The notes under the pieces are model-generated. The model was not told the origin of the DNA. It worked only from the letters and a program-made list of their open reading frames with translations, and made no database searches. Shown one piece after another: positions 1 through 9,460 of a stretch of 64,000 bases of DNA; positions within the stretch are counted from its first letter, which is position 1; each line of letters begins with the position of its first letter. Source of the DNA: Paraburkholderia sp. D15 (GTDB lineage Bacteria; Pseudomonadota; Gammaproteobacteria; Burkholderiales; Burkholderiaceae); assembly GCF_029910215.1 (NCBI RefSeq), contig NZ_CP110396.1, positions 682,001 to 746,000 of the forward strand, given 5' to 3'. The translations under genes were made by a program, and so were the position numbers.

Positions 1-450
1 GCGCTGGGCCAGCGCGTTCAGCGTGCGCGCGAGCGGACCGATGATCGTGCTGTACGATTCGCGCGCTCTTGTATTGAAGCGCCCGCCGGTGAAATCGATC
101 GCGCGTTCGCGGACCATCACCAGATCGAGCCAGACGGGCCGCATCCAGCGATACGCGACGACAGCGGGCAACAGCAGCGTCACGATCGCGATCGGCAATG
201 CGACGCGCAACGTGACGAATGTTTGCCAGAGCGAAGGGGTAGCGCGCGCGGTGAACCCGAGCACGAGGAGCGCGGCGCCGAGCACGAGCGCGGTGAGCGT
301 CAGCAGCCGCGTGTAGACCCGCAGATAAAGCCGTGACCAGCTCGGAATACGGTCCGCGCGCGTGTCGGTCCACGAGCGGCGGAAATGCAGCCAGCGCCAT
401 TTGCAATAGCGGTACGGGTTGAGTTTTTTTGGCGCCTCGGCGTGTGGCAT
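1..450 (-). CDS. Sensor histidine kinase, N-terminal part (runs off window)
   Basis: Only the first 150 residues lie in the window. A basic cytoplasmic N-terminus of about 45 residues is followed by two hydrophobic segments (about 47-66 and 82-101) with a loop of only some 15 residues between them. A HAMP-like stretch follows and ends in a segment rich in Thr, Leu and Ala. The ATG is 13 nt after the stop of the upstream hydrolase gene, and a response-regulator gene heads the same operon, so this is inferred to be its cognate kinase. The catalytic H-box and ATPase domains are outside the window, so the kinase call rests on topology and context. The very short periplasmic loop argues against a large extracellular ligand domain. 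Confidence 0.7.
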   Translation of the reverse strand, partial: MPHAEAPKKLNPYRYCKWRWLHFRRSWTDTRADRIPSWSRLYLRVYTRLLTLTALVLGAALLVLGFTARATPSLWQTFVTLRVALPIAIVTLLLPAVVAYRWMRPVWLDLVMVRERAIDFTGGRFNTRARESYSTIIGPLARTLNALAQR

Positions 451-463
451 CGTTCTCTCTTTG

Positions 464-1264
464 CTACGACGCCGCAATCGACGCCCCTTGAACGAACGCC
501 ATGGTTCGTTCCGCGACCGTGTCGCGCTCGTTGTCCAGTGTGATCATGTGGTAGCTGTCGGTCAAGCGCACCAGCGTCACCGAACGGCTGGCGAGATTGT
601 CGCAGACGAACTCCGCCGAGCGAATACTCGTCACTTCATCTTCTTCCGAATGCATGACGAGCGTGTCGCAGGTGACGCGCGAAAGCGCACGCTTCGCCTC
701 GAAGCGCATCCAGTCCACCTGCTCGATCGCGGCGAGCGGCACATACGGGTAATGCACGCCGCTGCCCTTCTGCAGATGCCGGCGGATCAGATTGCGGATA
801 CGCGCGTTCTTGATGCCGAACGGCTCGCCTTCCGGCACGCGGATCAACCGGCGCAGCCCCGGCACGCAGTACAGCAGATAACGCAGCGGACGCAACCGCG
901 AGCCGCCCCAACCGTCGAGGAACAACGGCGGCGACAGCAGGATCAGGCGGCCGTGGGTCATCTTTTCGCGCGCGCTCAGCATCACCGCGAGCAACGCGCC
1001 CATCGAGATGCCGGCCACGTCGACGCGCTCGTAACGGGTCGACAACTCGCGATAGGTGCGGCTCAGCAGCTTCATGTAGTCACTCAGCGTCACGCCGCTC
1101 AACGCGCCGGGATTCGAACCGTGTCCCGGCAGCGACGGCAGATGCACGTCGCAGCCGATCTGCTCGAACTTGCGGTCGAGCGTGCCGAAATCATGGCGTG
1201 TGCCGCCCAGCCCGTGGATCATCAGCACGGCATGGCGGGAGAGAGGAGAAACGCAGGCGGACAT
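464..1264 (-). CDS. Alpha/beta hydrolase (carboxylesterase / serine aminopeptidase-like)
   Basis: 266 residues. The oxyanion-hole motif HGLGG lies near residue 18, the nucleophile elbow is G-I-S-M-G, an Asp sits in the SEEDEVT stretch, and the last histidine is in SYHMIT near the C-terminus. Together these give a complete Ser-Asp-His triad. Size and motifs fit the Est30/monoacylglycerol-lipase-like hydrolases; the substrate cannot be told from sequence. It lies between the response-regulator and sensor-kinase genes on the same strand, 13 nt before the kinase start, so the three are probably cotranscribed. A hydrolase inside a two-component operon is unusual and may act on a lipid or ester linked to the signal. 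Confidence 0.85.
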   Translation of the reverse strand: MSACVSPLSRHAVLMIHGLGGTRHDFGTLDRKFEQIGCDVHLPSLPGHGSNPGALSGVTLSDYMKLLSRTYRELSTRYERVDVAGISMGALLAVMLSAREKMTHGRLILLSPPLFLDGWGGSRLRPLRYLLYCVPGLRRLIRVPEGEPFGIKNARIRNLIRRHLQKGSGVHYPYVPLAAIEQVDWMRFEAKRALSRVTCDTLVMHSEEDEVTSIRSAEFVCDNLASRSVTLVRLTDSYHMITLDNERDTVAERTMAFVQGASIAAS

Positions 1265-1419
1265 CGCAAGACCAGTCGAAGGACAAGGCTGCGATACTAG
1301 TCGCGCGAGGCGCGCGCGACTGTCGATTTGCTGGTGCGATTGTGGAGTTTTGTCGCGCCGGATTTCCGGCGGTTACGCGATTGCGGGGTGACGGAGCGGC
1401 TGAGTGACGCGGCGCCGGG

Positions 1420-2124
1420 TCAATCCCACGCCAGTTTGCTGAACTGATAGCCCTTGCCGCGCACGGTCTTGATCCGCTGCGGCGTGCTTGCGTCGTCGTG
1501 CAGCTTGCGGCGCAGCTTGGAGATGCCGCCGTCGATCGTCCGGTCGAGACCGTCGAACTCGATGCCGCGTAGCTGCCGCATCAGATCGTCGCGGCTCACC
1601 ACTTCTCCCGCGCAACTGACGAGCGCCCACAACAGGTCGAATTCCGCCGAGGTCAGCTCGGGCAGACTGCCGTCCGGCAGCCTGACCGAGCGGCTGGCCC
1701 GATTGATCTCGAACTTGCCGAACACGTAGCGCTCCGGCTGCGCCGCCTCCGGCGCGCGCGCGCCGACGCGGCGCAACTGCGCCTTGATGCGCGCGAGCAG
1801 CACGCGCGGTTCGACCGGCTTGTGCACGTAGTCGTCGGCGCCGAATTCGAGGCCCAGCACTTCGTCGAACTGCTCGTCGCGCGCGGTCACCATGATGATC
1901 ACGCCGTCGTACTGTTCGCGCGCCTCGCGGCAGATCTGGAAGCCGTCCTTGCCCGGCAGATTGACGTCGAGAATCACCAGGTCCGGGCGACGCTTGAGAA
2001 TGGCCGGCACCGCGTCGTTGCCGTGCAGCACCGTCTCGACCTCATAGTCGTGTTTGCGCAGATAGCCGGCCACCAGCTCGGAGAGGCGGTCATCGTCTTC
2101 GATAAGGAGGATCCGGAAAGGCAT
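1420..2124 (-). CDS. OmpR/PhoB-family response regulator (RstA-like)
   Basis: 234 residues. The receiver domain (about 1-120) has the acidic cluster EDDD at 9-12, the phosphoacceptor Asp53 in LVILDVNLPG, and the conserved Lys in the HKP motif. A winged-helix DNA-binding domain (about 135-232) follows, with the typical TSAEFDLL start and the DRTIDGGISKLRRKL recognition region. The receiver resembles RstA. It is first in an operon with an alpha/beta hydrolase and a sensor kinase. A divergent VirK/YbjX-type gene starts about 200 bp away, and that gene is a plausible target because RstA- and PhoP-type systems control such envelope genes elsewhere; this last point is inference. Confidence 0.92.
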   Translation of the reverse strand: MPFRILLIEDDDRLSELVAGYLRKHDYEVETVLHGNDAVPAILKRRPDLVILDVNLPGKDGFQICREAREQYDGVIIMVTARDEQFDEVLGLEFGADDYVHKPVEPRVLLARIKAQLRRVGARAPEAAQPERYVFGKFEINRASRSVRLPDGSLPELTSAEFDLLWALVSCAGEVVSRDDLMRQLRGIEFDGLDRTIDGGISKLRRKLHDDASTPQRIKTVRGKGYQFSKLAWD

Positions 2125-2329
2125 GGTGCGGGTGCTTCGAGCAAGTCGTTCAGGTCGGATGGAATGCCGCGCGGCGCGACACGCCGCGTTCGACGCACAG
2201 CATAGCCGATGCGCGCTACATCATGCGACAGATGCGACAAAACTCGACAAAGCGCCCGGCAATTTCGACAGGGCCAATCGATGCGAGTCGCTAGCATCGC
2301 CCCGGTTGAAACAGGCCAAGGAGTTTGCC

Positions 2330-3301
2330 GTGTCGACCGTCTCCAACCCACGCCCGCGGCCAGCATGGCTCGCGCGTCTCCACGCTTCGTTCGCGGCAGT
2401 CCAGCAAGCCGCCCATGCACTGTATCCCGGCACCAGCGTCTTTCATCGCTGGCGGCGCGCCCGTCTGTGGCTGCGCTCGCTGGTGTGCTGGCGCGCGACC
2501 CAGGTGTGGCTCGGGCGCTGCGCGATATCGCCGCTGCGCGACCTGGTGCAACGCCACCCGACCGCGCTCGAACGGATGCACCGGCCGTTCCTGCATAGCC
2601 GCTTCAGTGCGCGCGAGCGGCTGGCCGCGAGCCTCGACCATCACGCGTTGACCCAGCAGCGCGCGCCGCTGCTCGCCGCGCGGATCGCCGCGATGGGCTC
2701 GGCGCAGATCGCGTCGTTCACGATCGGCGCGGAACGCTGGTACGTGTCGCTCGAATCGATCGAACAATTCCAGAAGGAAGGCGACTGGACCCTGTGCATT
2801 CGCGACGGACGCGATCAGCGGGTCGTCTCCTGTACCTTCAGCCTCGCGTATCTCGGCGGCAAGGTGCGGCGGCCCCGGTTGTGCATCGGCTCGGTGCAGG
2901 GCCCGGACCGCAACGTCAACGGCCGCGAACTGTTCCGCGCGCTAACGCGCCGCTGGCACGGACTGCGGCCGAAGGTGCTGGTGATCTACCTCGCGCAGTG
3001 CGTGGCGGCGTCGCTGAATGCGGGCGGCACCTTCATCGTGTCGAAGCAGGCGCATATCTATGCGAACTGGCGCTACTGTCTGCGCAAGCGCCGCGTGGCC
3101 GCCGACTACGACGGCCTGTCGCTCGAATGCGGCGCGCTCGCGCGCTGGAACGGCTGGTTCGTGCTGGCGCCGCCGTTGCGCTATCTGGCCGAGCATCAAG
3201 GCAGCGACACCGGCAATGCGTTGAAGCGCAAACGCTATGCGCTGCGCAGCGCGCTCACCGCACAGATCCGGATGAACGTCGCCGCGAGTCACGCGCGATG
3301 A
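2330..3301 (+). CDS. VirK/YbjX family protein (DUF535)
   Basis: 323 residues from a GTG start. I chose 2330 because AAGGAG at 2318-2323 lies 6 nt upstream; in-frame ATGs further upstream have no ribosome site and overlap the promoter region. The basic N-terminus precedes the DUF535 core, with conserved stretches such as SFTIG, LCIGSVQG, and RWHGLRPK followed by a long alpha-helical segment. VirK/YbjX proteins in enterobacteria are linked to envelope stress and resistance to antimicrobial peptides, but no enzymatic role is established. It diverges from an RstA-like regulator operon. Family assignment is good, function unknown. Confidence 0.85.
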   Translation: MSTVSNPRPRPAWLARLHASFAAVQQAAHALYPGTSVFHRWRRARLWLRSLVCWRATQVWLGRCAISPLRDLVQRHPTALERMHRPFLHSRFSARERLAASLDHHALTQQRAPLLAARIAAMGSAQIASFTIGAERWYVSLESIEQFQKEGDWTLCIRDGRDQRVVSCTFSLAYLGGKVRRPRLCIGSVQGPDRNVNGRELFRALTRRWHGLRPKVLVIYLAQCVAASLNAGGTFIVSKQAHIYANWRYCLRKRRVAADYDGLSLECGALARWNGWFVLAPPLRYLAEHQGSDTGNALKRKRYALRSALTAQIRMNVAASHAR

Positions 3302-3375
3302 ACTACGTGAACACGTCGAACGCGCAACGCGTTTGCAGTTGACAAGCCCTGCGGCAAAACGGCACACTCATCGGC

Positions 3376-3462
3376 ATGTTGACGCACATCCTCATCGCCA
3401 CGGCGAATAAACACCATACGCGAGCCTTCATCGGCTGGCCATTGGGAGTGCGTGCGCGTTAG
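3376..3462 (+). other. Possible 28-codon leader ORF before a terminator
   Basis: An ATG at 3376 opens a 28-codon frame that ends in TAG at 3460-3462, about 25 nt before a strong intrinsic terminator (3487-3518). The DUF2917 gene then starts at 3567. The layout resembles a transcription attenuator. There is no good ribosome site and no run of one amino acid, though it has adjacent His codons and one Trp. It may equally be chance sequence. Confidence 0.2.
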
Positions 3463-3486
3463 CAGCTGAATCTGCAAACAAGTCCC

Positions 3487-3518
3487 AAAGGCCCCGCCGG
3501 TAACGGAAGGGGCCTTTT
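3487..3518 (+). terminator. Intrinsic terminator / possible attenuator hairpin
   Basis: Left arm AAAGGCCCC at 3487-3495 pairs with GGGGCCTTTT at 3509-3518, followed by further T-rich sequence. It lies between the DUF535 gene (ends 3301) and the DUF2917 gene (starts 3567). It may end the upstream transcript or attenuate the downstream one. Confidence 0.75.
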
Positions 3519-3566
3519 GTTTTGTGGGCGCCTCCTCCGTCAACCGGTTCGACAACGGAGAGGAAG

Positions 3567-3947
3567 ATGGAGCAGGCAAGCCCGCAGTGCATGGATGAGG
3601 GCGCGCAACCGGTTGCGCATCAGCAGGACGAACATCCCGCGAAGATGGTCGTGCATTTTTCGGTCGCGCCGGGCGCGACGCTCACGTGGCGCATCGACGT
3701 GGACAGCACGCTGACCGTGCAAGGCGCGCGTCTGTGGATCACGCGCATCAATTTTCCGTACGACTACTGGCTCGACCCGGGACACACGTTGCGTTTGCAA
3801 CGAGGCGAGCGCATCTGGCTGAGCTGCGAGGACACGCGGGCTGCGCGCGTGTCGTTGAGCTGCACGTTGCCGGCGAAACGCGGTGTGTTGCATCGCTGGC
3901 TCGGGCGGCTCGCGTGGCTGAGTCTCGGGCCGCCGACGCCGCGCTAG
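3567..3947 (+). CDS. DUF2917 domain-containing protein
   Basis: 126 residues, ATG start with GGAGAGGAAG just upstream. The central part matches the small beta-rich DUF2917 family common in Burkholderiales. It has an AxLTWRI opening, a turn reading GARLWITR, an LDPGHTLRL stretch and a Trp-containing GERIWLS, which together look like a single-domain cupin-like barrel. No signal peptide is seen. Function is unknown. It follows a terminator-like hairpin preceded by a 28-codon frame, so its expression may be attenuated. Confidence 0.8.
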   Translation: MEQASPQCMDEGAQPVAHQQDEHPAKMVVHFSVAPGATLTWRIDVDSTLTVQGARLWITRINFPYDYWLDPGHTLRLQRGERIWLSCEDTRAARVSLSCTLPAKRGVLHRWLGRLAWLSLGPPTPR

Positions 3948-3986
3948 CGGCGGGCAACCACGCGCCTCACGCGAAGCGCGGTTACA

Positions 3987-5189
<1,203 letters not shown>

Positions 5190-5265
5190 GGGGATGTCTC
5201 CAGTAGAGGCGCCGCTCGCGGAGTCGCTGACGATCCGGTCCAGCACACGGCAAATTGCTTAAAAT

Positions 5266-5299
5266 GTTCTTTATACGAACTCATGGTCATATATCGAAC
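5266..5299 (-). promoter_or_regulatory. Tandem 15-bp repeats upstream of pcaF (candidate IclR/PcaR operator)
   Basis: On the plus strand GTTCTTTATACGAAC (5266-5280) and GGTCATATATCGAAC (5285-5299) share an AT-rich centre and a GAAC end. The first copy has GTTC/GAAC inverted ends. On the coding strand of pcaF the second copy begins GTTCGATA, like the PcaR box I recall from Pseudomonas. The likely regulator is the IclR protein at 10778-11602. Confidence 0.45.
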
Positions 5300-5489
5300 A
5301 ATGAGCCTCGATAATAGGCGCGGGCCGGAAACCGTGTCAAGCACGGTCGAACGTGCGTGGAGAGCGATACGCGCCACGAAAGTAGCGATCGCTTAAAGTC
5401 GGAAGATAGAGAGAGACGCCAGATAGATGCGCTCGCGCCGGCGTCACGCCCACGGCGCCGTCCGCGCAAGGCTCGCGGAAAGACGCGTG

Positions 5490-6470
5490 TCAGCGAACCT
5501 GAATGGATTCGTCGTCGATATAGCCGCGAATCACGTCGGCGAAACTGCGTTCGCCGCTCAGCCCCAGGCGCTCGGCGCGCGAGGTATCCCACAGCCCCGG
5601 CCAGCTGCCGACGATTTTCTCGACGCGCGCATCCGGTTCCCACACGATCCGGTCCGCGACCGCATCGCCGGCGACTTCGCGCAATGCCGCGACCATCTCG
5701 TCGACGCTGACCGAGATGCCGGGCAGATTCAGCACGCGCTGGTTGCCGAGCGCAGCGGCATCCAGCTCGAGTCCGGCGATCAGGCTTTCGATCGCCTTGC
5801 GCGGCGACAGCAGCCACAGACGCGTCGCGCCCGCCACCGGACACACCGCCGTTTCGCCGTTCAACGGCTCGCGCACGATCCCGCTCGCGAACGACGACGC
5901 CGCCGCGTTCGGCTTGCCCGGCCGCACGCTGATGGTGGGCAGCCGCAACACGCGTCCGTCGACGAAACCGCGCCGCGAATAATCGTTGAGCAGCAACTCC
6001 GCGATCGCCTTCTGCGCGCCGTACGACGACTGCGGATTCAAGGCGGTGTCGTCCTGCACGACCTCGGGCAGATCGCCGCCATACACCGCCACCGAACTCG
6101 TGAACACCACGCGCGGCCGATGCCCGCGTTGCCGGCACAGCTCCAGCAGCAGGCGCGACGCATCGAGATTGATGCGCATGCCGAGCTCGAAATCGGCTTC
6201 GGCCTGACCGCTGACGATCGCGGCCAGATGGAAAATCGCCGCGACATCCGCATCGATCACGCGTTCGAGCACGCTGTGCTCGGCGATATCGCCGACCTCC
6301 ACGCGCACGCGCGGATCGCCGAAGTCGTTGCCGCGCACGACATCGAACAGCACGAGTTCGGCGATCGCTTGCGGCACGCCGTCGACGTCCTTCAGCGTGC
6401 CGCGCGCGAGCAGTTCGCGGGCGAGCCGCTGACCGAGAAAACCCGCGCCGCCGGTAATCAGCACTTTCAT
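5490..6470 (-). CDS. denD: D-erythronate dehydrogenase (NAD-dependent epimerase/dehydratase fold)
   Basis: 326 residues starting MKVLITGGAGFLG, the Rossmann glycine motif at residues 8-13. An extended SDR active site follows: Ser in FTSSVAVYGG and the Y-G-A-Q-K tyrosine-lysine pair. DenD oxidises D-erythronate at C2 to 2-oxo-tetronate, which OtnI isomerises to 3-oxo-tetronate. It is the last gene of the five-gene tetronate operon and begins 47 nt after otnI. The longer frame to 6551 has no homologous residues, so the ATG at 6470 was chosen. The operon context (kinase, decarboxylase and isomerase together) makes the substrate call strong. Confidence 0.88.
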   Translation of the reverse strand: MKVLITGGAGFLGQRLARELLARGTLKDVDGVPQAIAELVLFDVVRGNDFGDPRVRVEVGDIAEHSVLERVIDADVAAIFHLAAIVSGQAEADFELGMRINLDASRLLLELCRQRGHRPRVVFTSSVAVYGGDLPEVVQDDTALNPQSSYGAQKAIAELLLNDYSRRGFVDGRVLRLPTISVRPGKPNAAASSFASGIVREPLNGETAVCPVAGATRLWLLSPRKAIESLIAGLELDAAALGNQRVLNLPGISVSVDEMVAALREVAGDAVADRIVWEPDARVEKIVGSWPGLWDTSRAERLGLSGERSFADVIRGYIDDESIQVR

Positions 6471-6517
6471 GTTCGCCACCTCGTTGCTGTCGATGCGTGT
6501 TGTCCCGGACGCGCCGC

Positions 6518-7306
6518 TCAGCGCCCGCCGTTCAGATACGGCTTGAGCCACCCCAGCCCCGCCGACGTCGCCGCCCGCGGCCGGTATTCGCAGCCGATGT
6601 AACCGTCGTAGCCAAGCGAATCGATCACGTCGAACAGGTACGGGTAGTTCACCTCGCCGCTGTCGGGCTCGTGACGCTCCGGCACGCCCGCGATCTGGAT
6701 ATGGCCGATACCCGCCATGTCGCGCTTCAGCTTCACCGCGAGATCGCCCTCGACGATCTGGCAGTGATAGCAGTCGAACTGCACCTTCAGATTCGCTGCG
6801 CCCACTTCCGCGCAGATCGCCTGCGCGTCGTCCTGGCGGTTCAGGAAAAAGCCCGGCATGTCGCGCGTATTGATCGGCTCGATCACGATCAGGATGCCTT
6901 CGGCCTGGGCCGCCTGCGCAGCATGCGCGAGGTTGCGCAGATACACGTCGCGATGCCGCTCGCGCGGCTGATCCGCGCCGATCAAGCCGGCCATCACATG
7001 CAGCTTGCGATTGCCGATCACCCGCGCGTAGGCAAGCGCCGTGTCGATCCCGTGGCGGAAATCGTCCTCGCGGCCCGGCAACGACGCGAGGCCGCGCTCG
7101 CCGGCCGCCCAGTCGCCGGGCAGCGCATTGAAGAGCGCCTGGGTCAGACCGTGCGCATCGAGCCGCGCCTTGATCTCTTCGGCGCGGAAGTCGTAGGGAA
7201 ACAGAAACTCGACCGCCTCGAAGCCGTCTTTCGCGGCGGCGGCAAAACGGTCGAGAAACGCGTGCTCGTTGTACATCATCGTGAGATTCGCGGCGAAACG
7301 GGGCAT
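6518..7306 (-). CDS. otnI: 2-oxo-tetronate isomerase (hydroxypyruvate isomerase-like TIM barrel)
   Basis: 262 residues, beginning [15 protein letters not shown] as in OtnI/Hyi proteins. The fold is an AP-endonuclease-2-type TIM barrel, with metal-binding acids in [15 protein letters not shown] and the C-terminal GCEYRP. OtnI interconverts 2-oxo- and 3-oxo-tetronate, feeding the kinase OtnK. Its ATG is 67 nt downstream of the otnC stop, in the same direction. Classical hydroxypyruvate isomerase is the alternative name; neighbouring denD, otnC and otnK favour OtnI. Confidence 0.87.
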   Translation of the reverse strand: MPRFAANLTMMYNEHAFLDRFAAAAKDGFEAVEFLFPYDFRAEEIKARLDAHGLTQALFNALPGDWAAGERGLASLPGREDDFRHGIDTALAYARVIGNRKLHVMAGLIGADQPRERHRDVYLRNLAHAAQAAQAEGILIVIEPINTRDMPGFFLNRQDDAQAICAEVGAANLKVQFDCYHCQIVEGDLAVKLKRDMAGIGHIQIAGVPERHEPDSGEVNYPYLFDVIDSLGYDGYIGCEYRPRAATSAGLGWLKPYLNGGR

Positions 7307-7373
7307 GACAACGACTCCTGAAACGAATGGATGCGGTACGCGAGCCAGCGTGGCCCGCGCCTCGCCTTCCTTT

Positions 7374-8036
7374 TTACCAGCGCGCGCCGAATACGTCGCG
7401 CAGTTCGTCGAGCGCGGCCTCGTTCAGCGGCTCGGGACGCGGCTGCGTGATCAGCCACAGGCGCGCGGTTTCCTCGAGTTCTTCGAGCGCATACGCGGCT
7501 TGCGCGACGGAACGTTCCCACACCACCGGGCCGAGCCGTTCGAGCAGCACCGCGCGAACCTGACCGGCGAGCGCGGCGATCTGCGCGGCGACCTCGGGGT
7601 CGCCGGGGCGTCGATAGCGAATCAAGGGGACGTGGCCCACTTTCATCACGTAGTACGGCGTGATGGGCGGCAGCACGTCGGACTCGCGCCAGACGCCGGC
7701 GAGCGTCAACGCGACCAGATGCGTCGAATGCGTGTGGACGATGCCGCGCGCGTCATGATTGCCCGCGTAGATGCCGCGATGCAGCGCGAGGGTTTTCGAC
7801 GGTTTGCCGCCCGCTACCGGATGACCATCGAAATCGACCTTGGCGATCTCTGCCGGATCGAGGCGGCCGAGACAGGCATCGGTCGGCGTGATCAGCCAGC
7901 CGTCGTCGAGCCGCGCGCTGATGTTGCCGGCCGTGCCGACCGTGTAGCCGCGCTGGTAGAGACTCGCGCCGTTCACGCAGATTTCCTCGCGCACGCGGGC
8001 TTCGTTGCCGAGGTGCAAGGCCGGCGCGCCGCTCAT
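7374..8036 (-). CDS. otnC: 3-oxo-tetronate 4-phosphate decarboxylase (class II aldolase/adducin family)
   Basis: 220 residues. The N-terminal half has GNISAR and the phosphate-binding TPTDACLG stretch. The zinc site is visible as the HTH in VHTHSTHL plus a later His. OtnC decarboxylates 3-oxo-tetronate 4-phosphate to dihydroxyacetone phosphate. Its ATG overlaps the otnK stop by 4 nt (ATGA), so the two are translationally coupled. A much longer frame (to 8540) is only out-of-frame sequence inside otnK. Confidence 0.9.
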   Translation of the reverse strand: MSGAPALHLGNEARVREEICVNGASLYQRGYTVGTAGNISARLDDGWLITPTDACLGRLDPAEIAKVDFDGHPVAGGKPSKTLALHRGIYAGNHDARGIVHTHSTHLVALTLAGVWRESDVLPPITPYYVMKVGHVPLIRYRRPGDPEVAAQIAALAGQVRAVLLERLGPVVWERSVAQAAYALEELEETARLWLITQPRPEPLNEAALDELRDVFGARW

Positions 8037-9445
8037 CGCGTGGCTCCGTCGTGGGAACCGGATTGTTCGGGATGAGCGGCATGCTCCAGCTGGTCGAGAT
8101 GGCGCAGTGCCTTCTCGAAGAAATCGGTCGAGCCGAAATTGCCGGACTTCAGCGCGAGCGCAAGCGGCTCGTCGCCGCCCGTCGCCGTGGCCGGCACGCC
8201 CGGATCGATCTGCGCGCCGATACGCAGCGTGCGTACGGCGAGCGCCTGCACCACCGCGCCCGATGTCTCGCCGCCCGCCACCACGAACTTGCGCACGCCG
8301 CGCTCGCGCAGACCGCGCGCGATCGACGCCAGCGTGGATTCGACCAGATGCCCCGCCGCGTCGACGCCGAGTTCGCGCTGCACCGCTTTCACTTCGTCGG
8401 GCGTGGCGGTCGCGTAGATCAGCACGGGCTCGGCCTGGTCGAGGTAGGGTTGCGCGAATGCCAGCGCCTGCTCGACCACGGCCTCGCCACGGGCGGCGGC
8501 CAGCGGATCGATACGGAACGCGGGCCGCGTCTCGCGCCATGCGGCAACCTGCGCGTGGGTCGCTTTCGACGCACTGCCGGCCAGCACCGCCGACAATCCT
8601 TCGACACGCGGCAAACGCGCGGCGTCGGCGTGATCGTCGAGCAGCCCCGCCGCGCGAAAGTTGTCCGGCAAACCAAGCGCGATGCCGGAGCCGCCGGTGA
8701 TCAGCGCGAAGTCGGCACAGGCGGCGCCGAGCGTGTACAGATCGGCGTCCGAGACGGCATCGGCGATCGCCATGCGCACGCCCTGCCCGCGCAGCGCGGC
8801 GAATGCGTCGCTCACCGCGGCCACGCCGTCGGCCACCGTGTCATAGCGCACGAGGCCCACTTTCGAACGCGTCTGCCGTTGCAGCACGTTGACGAGGTTT
8901 GCGTCGCGCATCGGCGTGAGCGGATGATTCTCCATGCCCGATGCGTTCAGCAATGCATCGCCGACGAACAGATGACCGCGGAAGATCGTCCGGCCGTTTT
9001 CCGGGAAGGCGGGACAGGCGATGGTGAAGGCGTGGGTGCCGTGGCTGCCGTTGCGTTCCTCGCCTTCCGCGAACAGCGCATCGAGCAACGCGTCCGTCAC
9101 CGGGCCGATGTTGCCCGCATCGGTCGAATCGAAAGTCGAGCAGTACTTGAAGAGGAACTGACGGCATCCTTGCGCGCGCAACCAGTCGAGCGCGGCGAGC
9201 GATTGCGCGACCGCGTCGGCGGCGGGCAACGTGCGCGACTTCAACGCGACCACTAGCGCGTCGGCATCGAACCTATCTGGCGGCGCCGGGTTCGATGCCT
9301 GATCCGGCGTTTCATCCACCGTCGGCACGCCGATGCACTGCGTCGTGCGCATACCGCCGCGCACCAGCATGTTGGCGAGATCGGTCGCGCCGGTGAAATC
9401 GTCGGCGATGCAGCCGAGCAGCGCGCGCTTCGAGATGGCCGTCAT
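8033..9445 (-). CDS. otnK: 3-oxo-tetronate kinase (four-carbon acid sugar kinase, DUF1537)
   Basis: 470 residues. The N-terminal substrate domain starts with LLGCIADDFTGATDLA, the signature of DUF1537 sugar-acid kinases. The C-terminal nucleotide-binding domain carries KFVVAGGETSGAVV and a GVPA segment. It phosphorylates 3-oxo-tetronate at O4 using ATP. It is second in the operon after ltnD (15 nt gap) and overlaps otnC by 4 nt. The family also includes L-threonate and D-erythronate kinases, but the pathway neighbours point to OtnK. Confidence 0.9.
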   Translation of the reverse strand: MTAISKRALLGCIADDFTGATDLANMLVRGGMRTTQCIGVPTVDETPDQASNPAPPDRFDADALVVALKSRTLPAADAVAQSLAALDWLRAQGCRQFLFKYCSTFDSTDAGNIGPVTDALLDALFAEGEERNGSHGTHAFTIACPAFPENGRTIFRGHLFVGDALLNASGMENHPLTPMRDANLVNVLQRQTRSKVGLVRYDTVADGVAAVSDAFAALRGQGVRMAIADAVSDADLYTLGAACADFALITGGSGIALGLPDNFRAAGLLDDHADAARLPRVEGLSAVLAGSASKATHAQVAAWRETRPAFRIDPLAAARGEAVVEQALAFAQPYLDQAEPVLIYATATPDEVKAVQRELGVDAAGHLVESTLASIARGLRERGVRKFVVAGGETSGAVVQALAVRTLRIGAQIDPGVPATATGGDEPLALALKSGNFGSTDFFEKALRHLDQLEHAAHPEQSGSHDGATR

Positions 9446-9460
9446 AACGGATGCTCCTGC

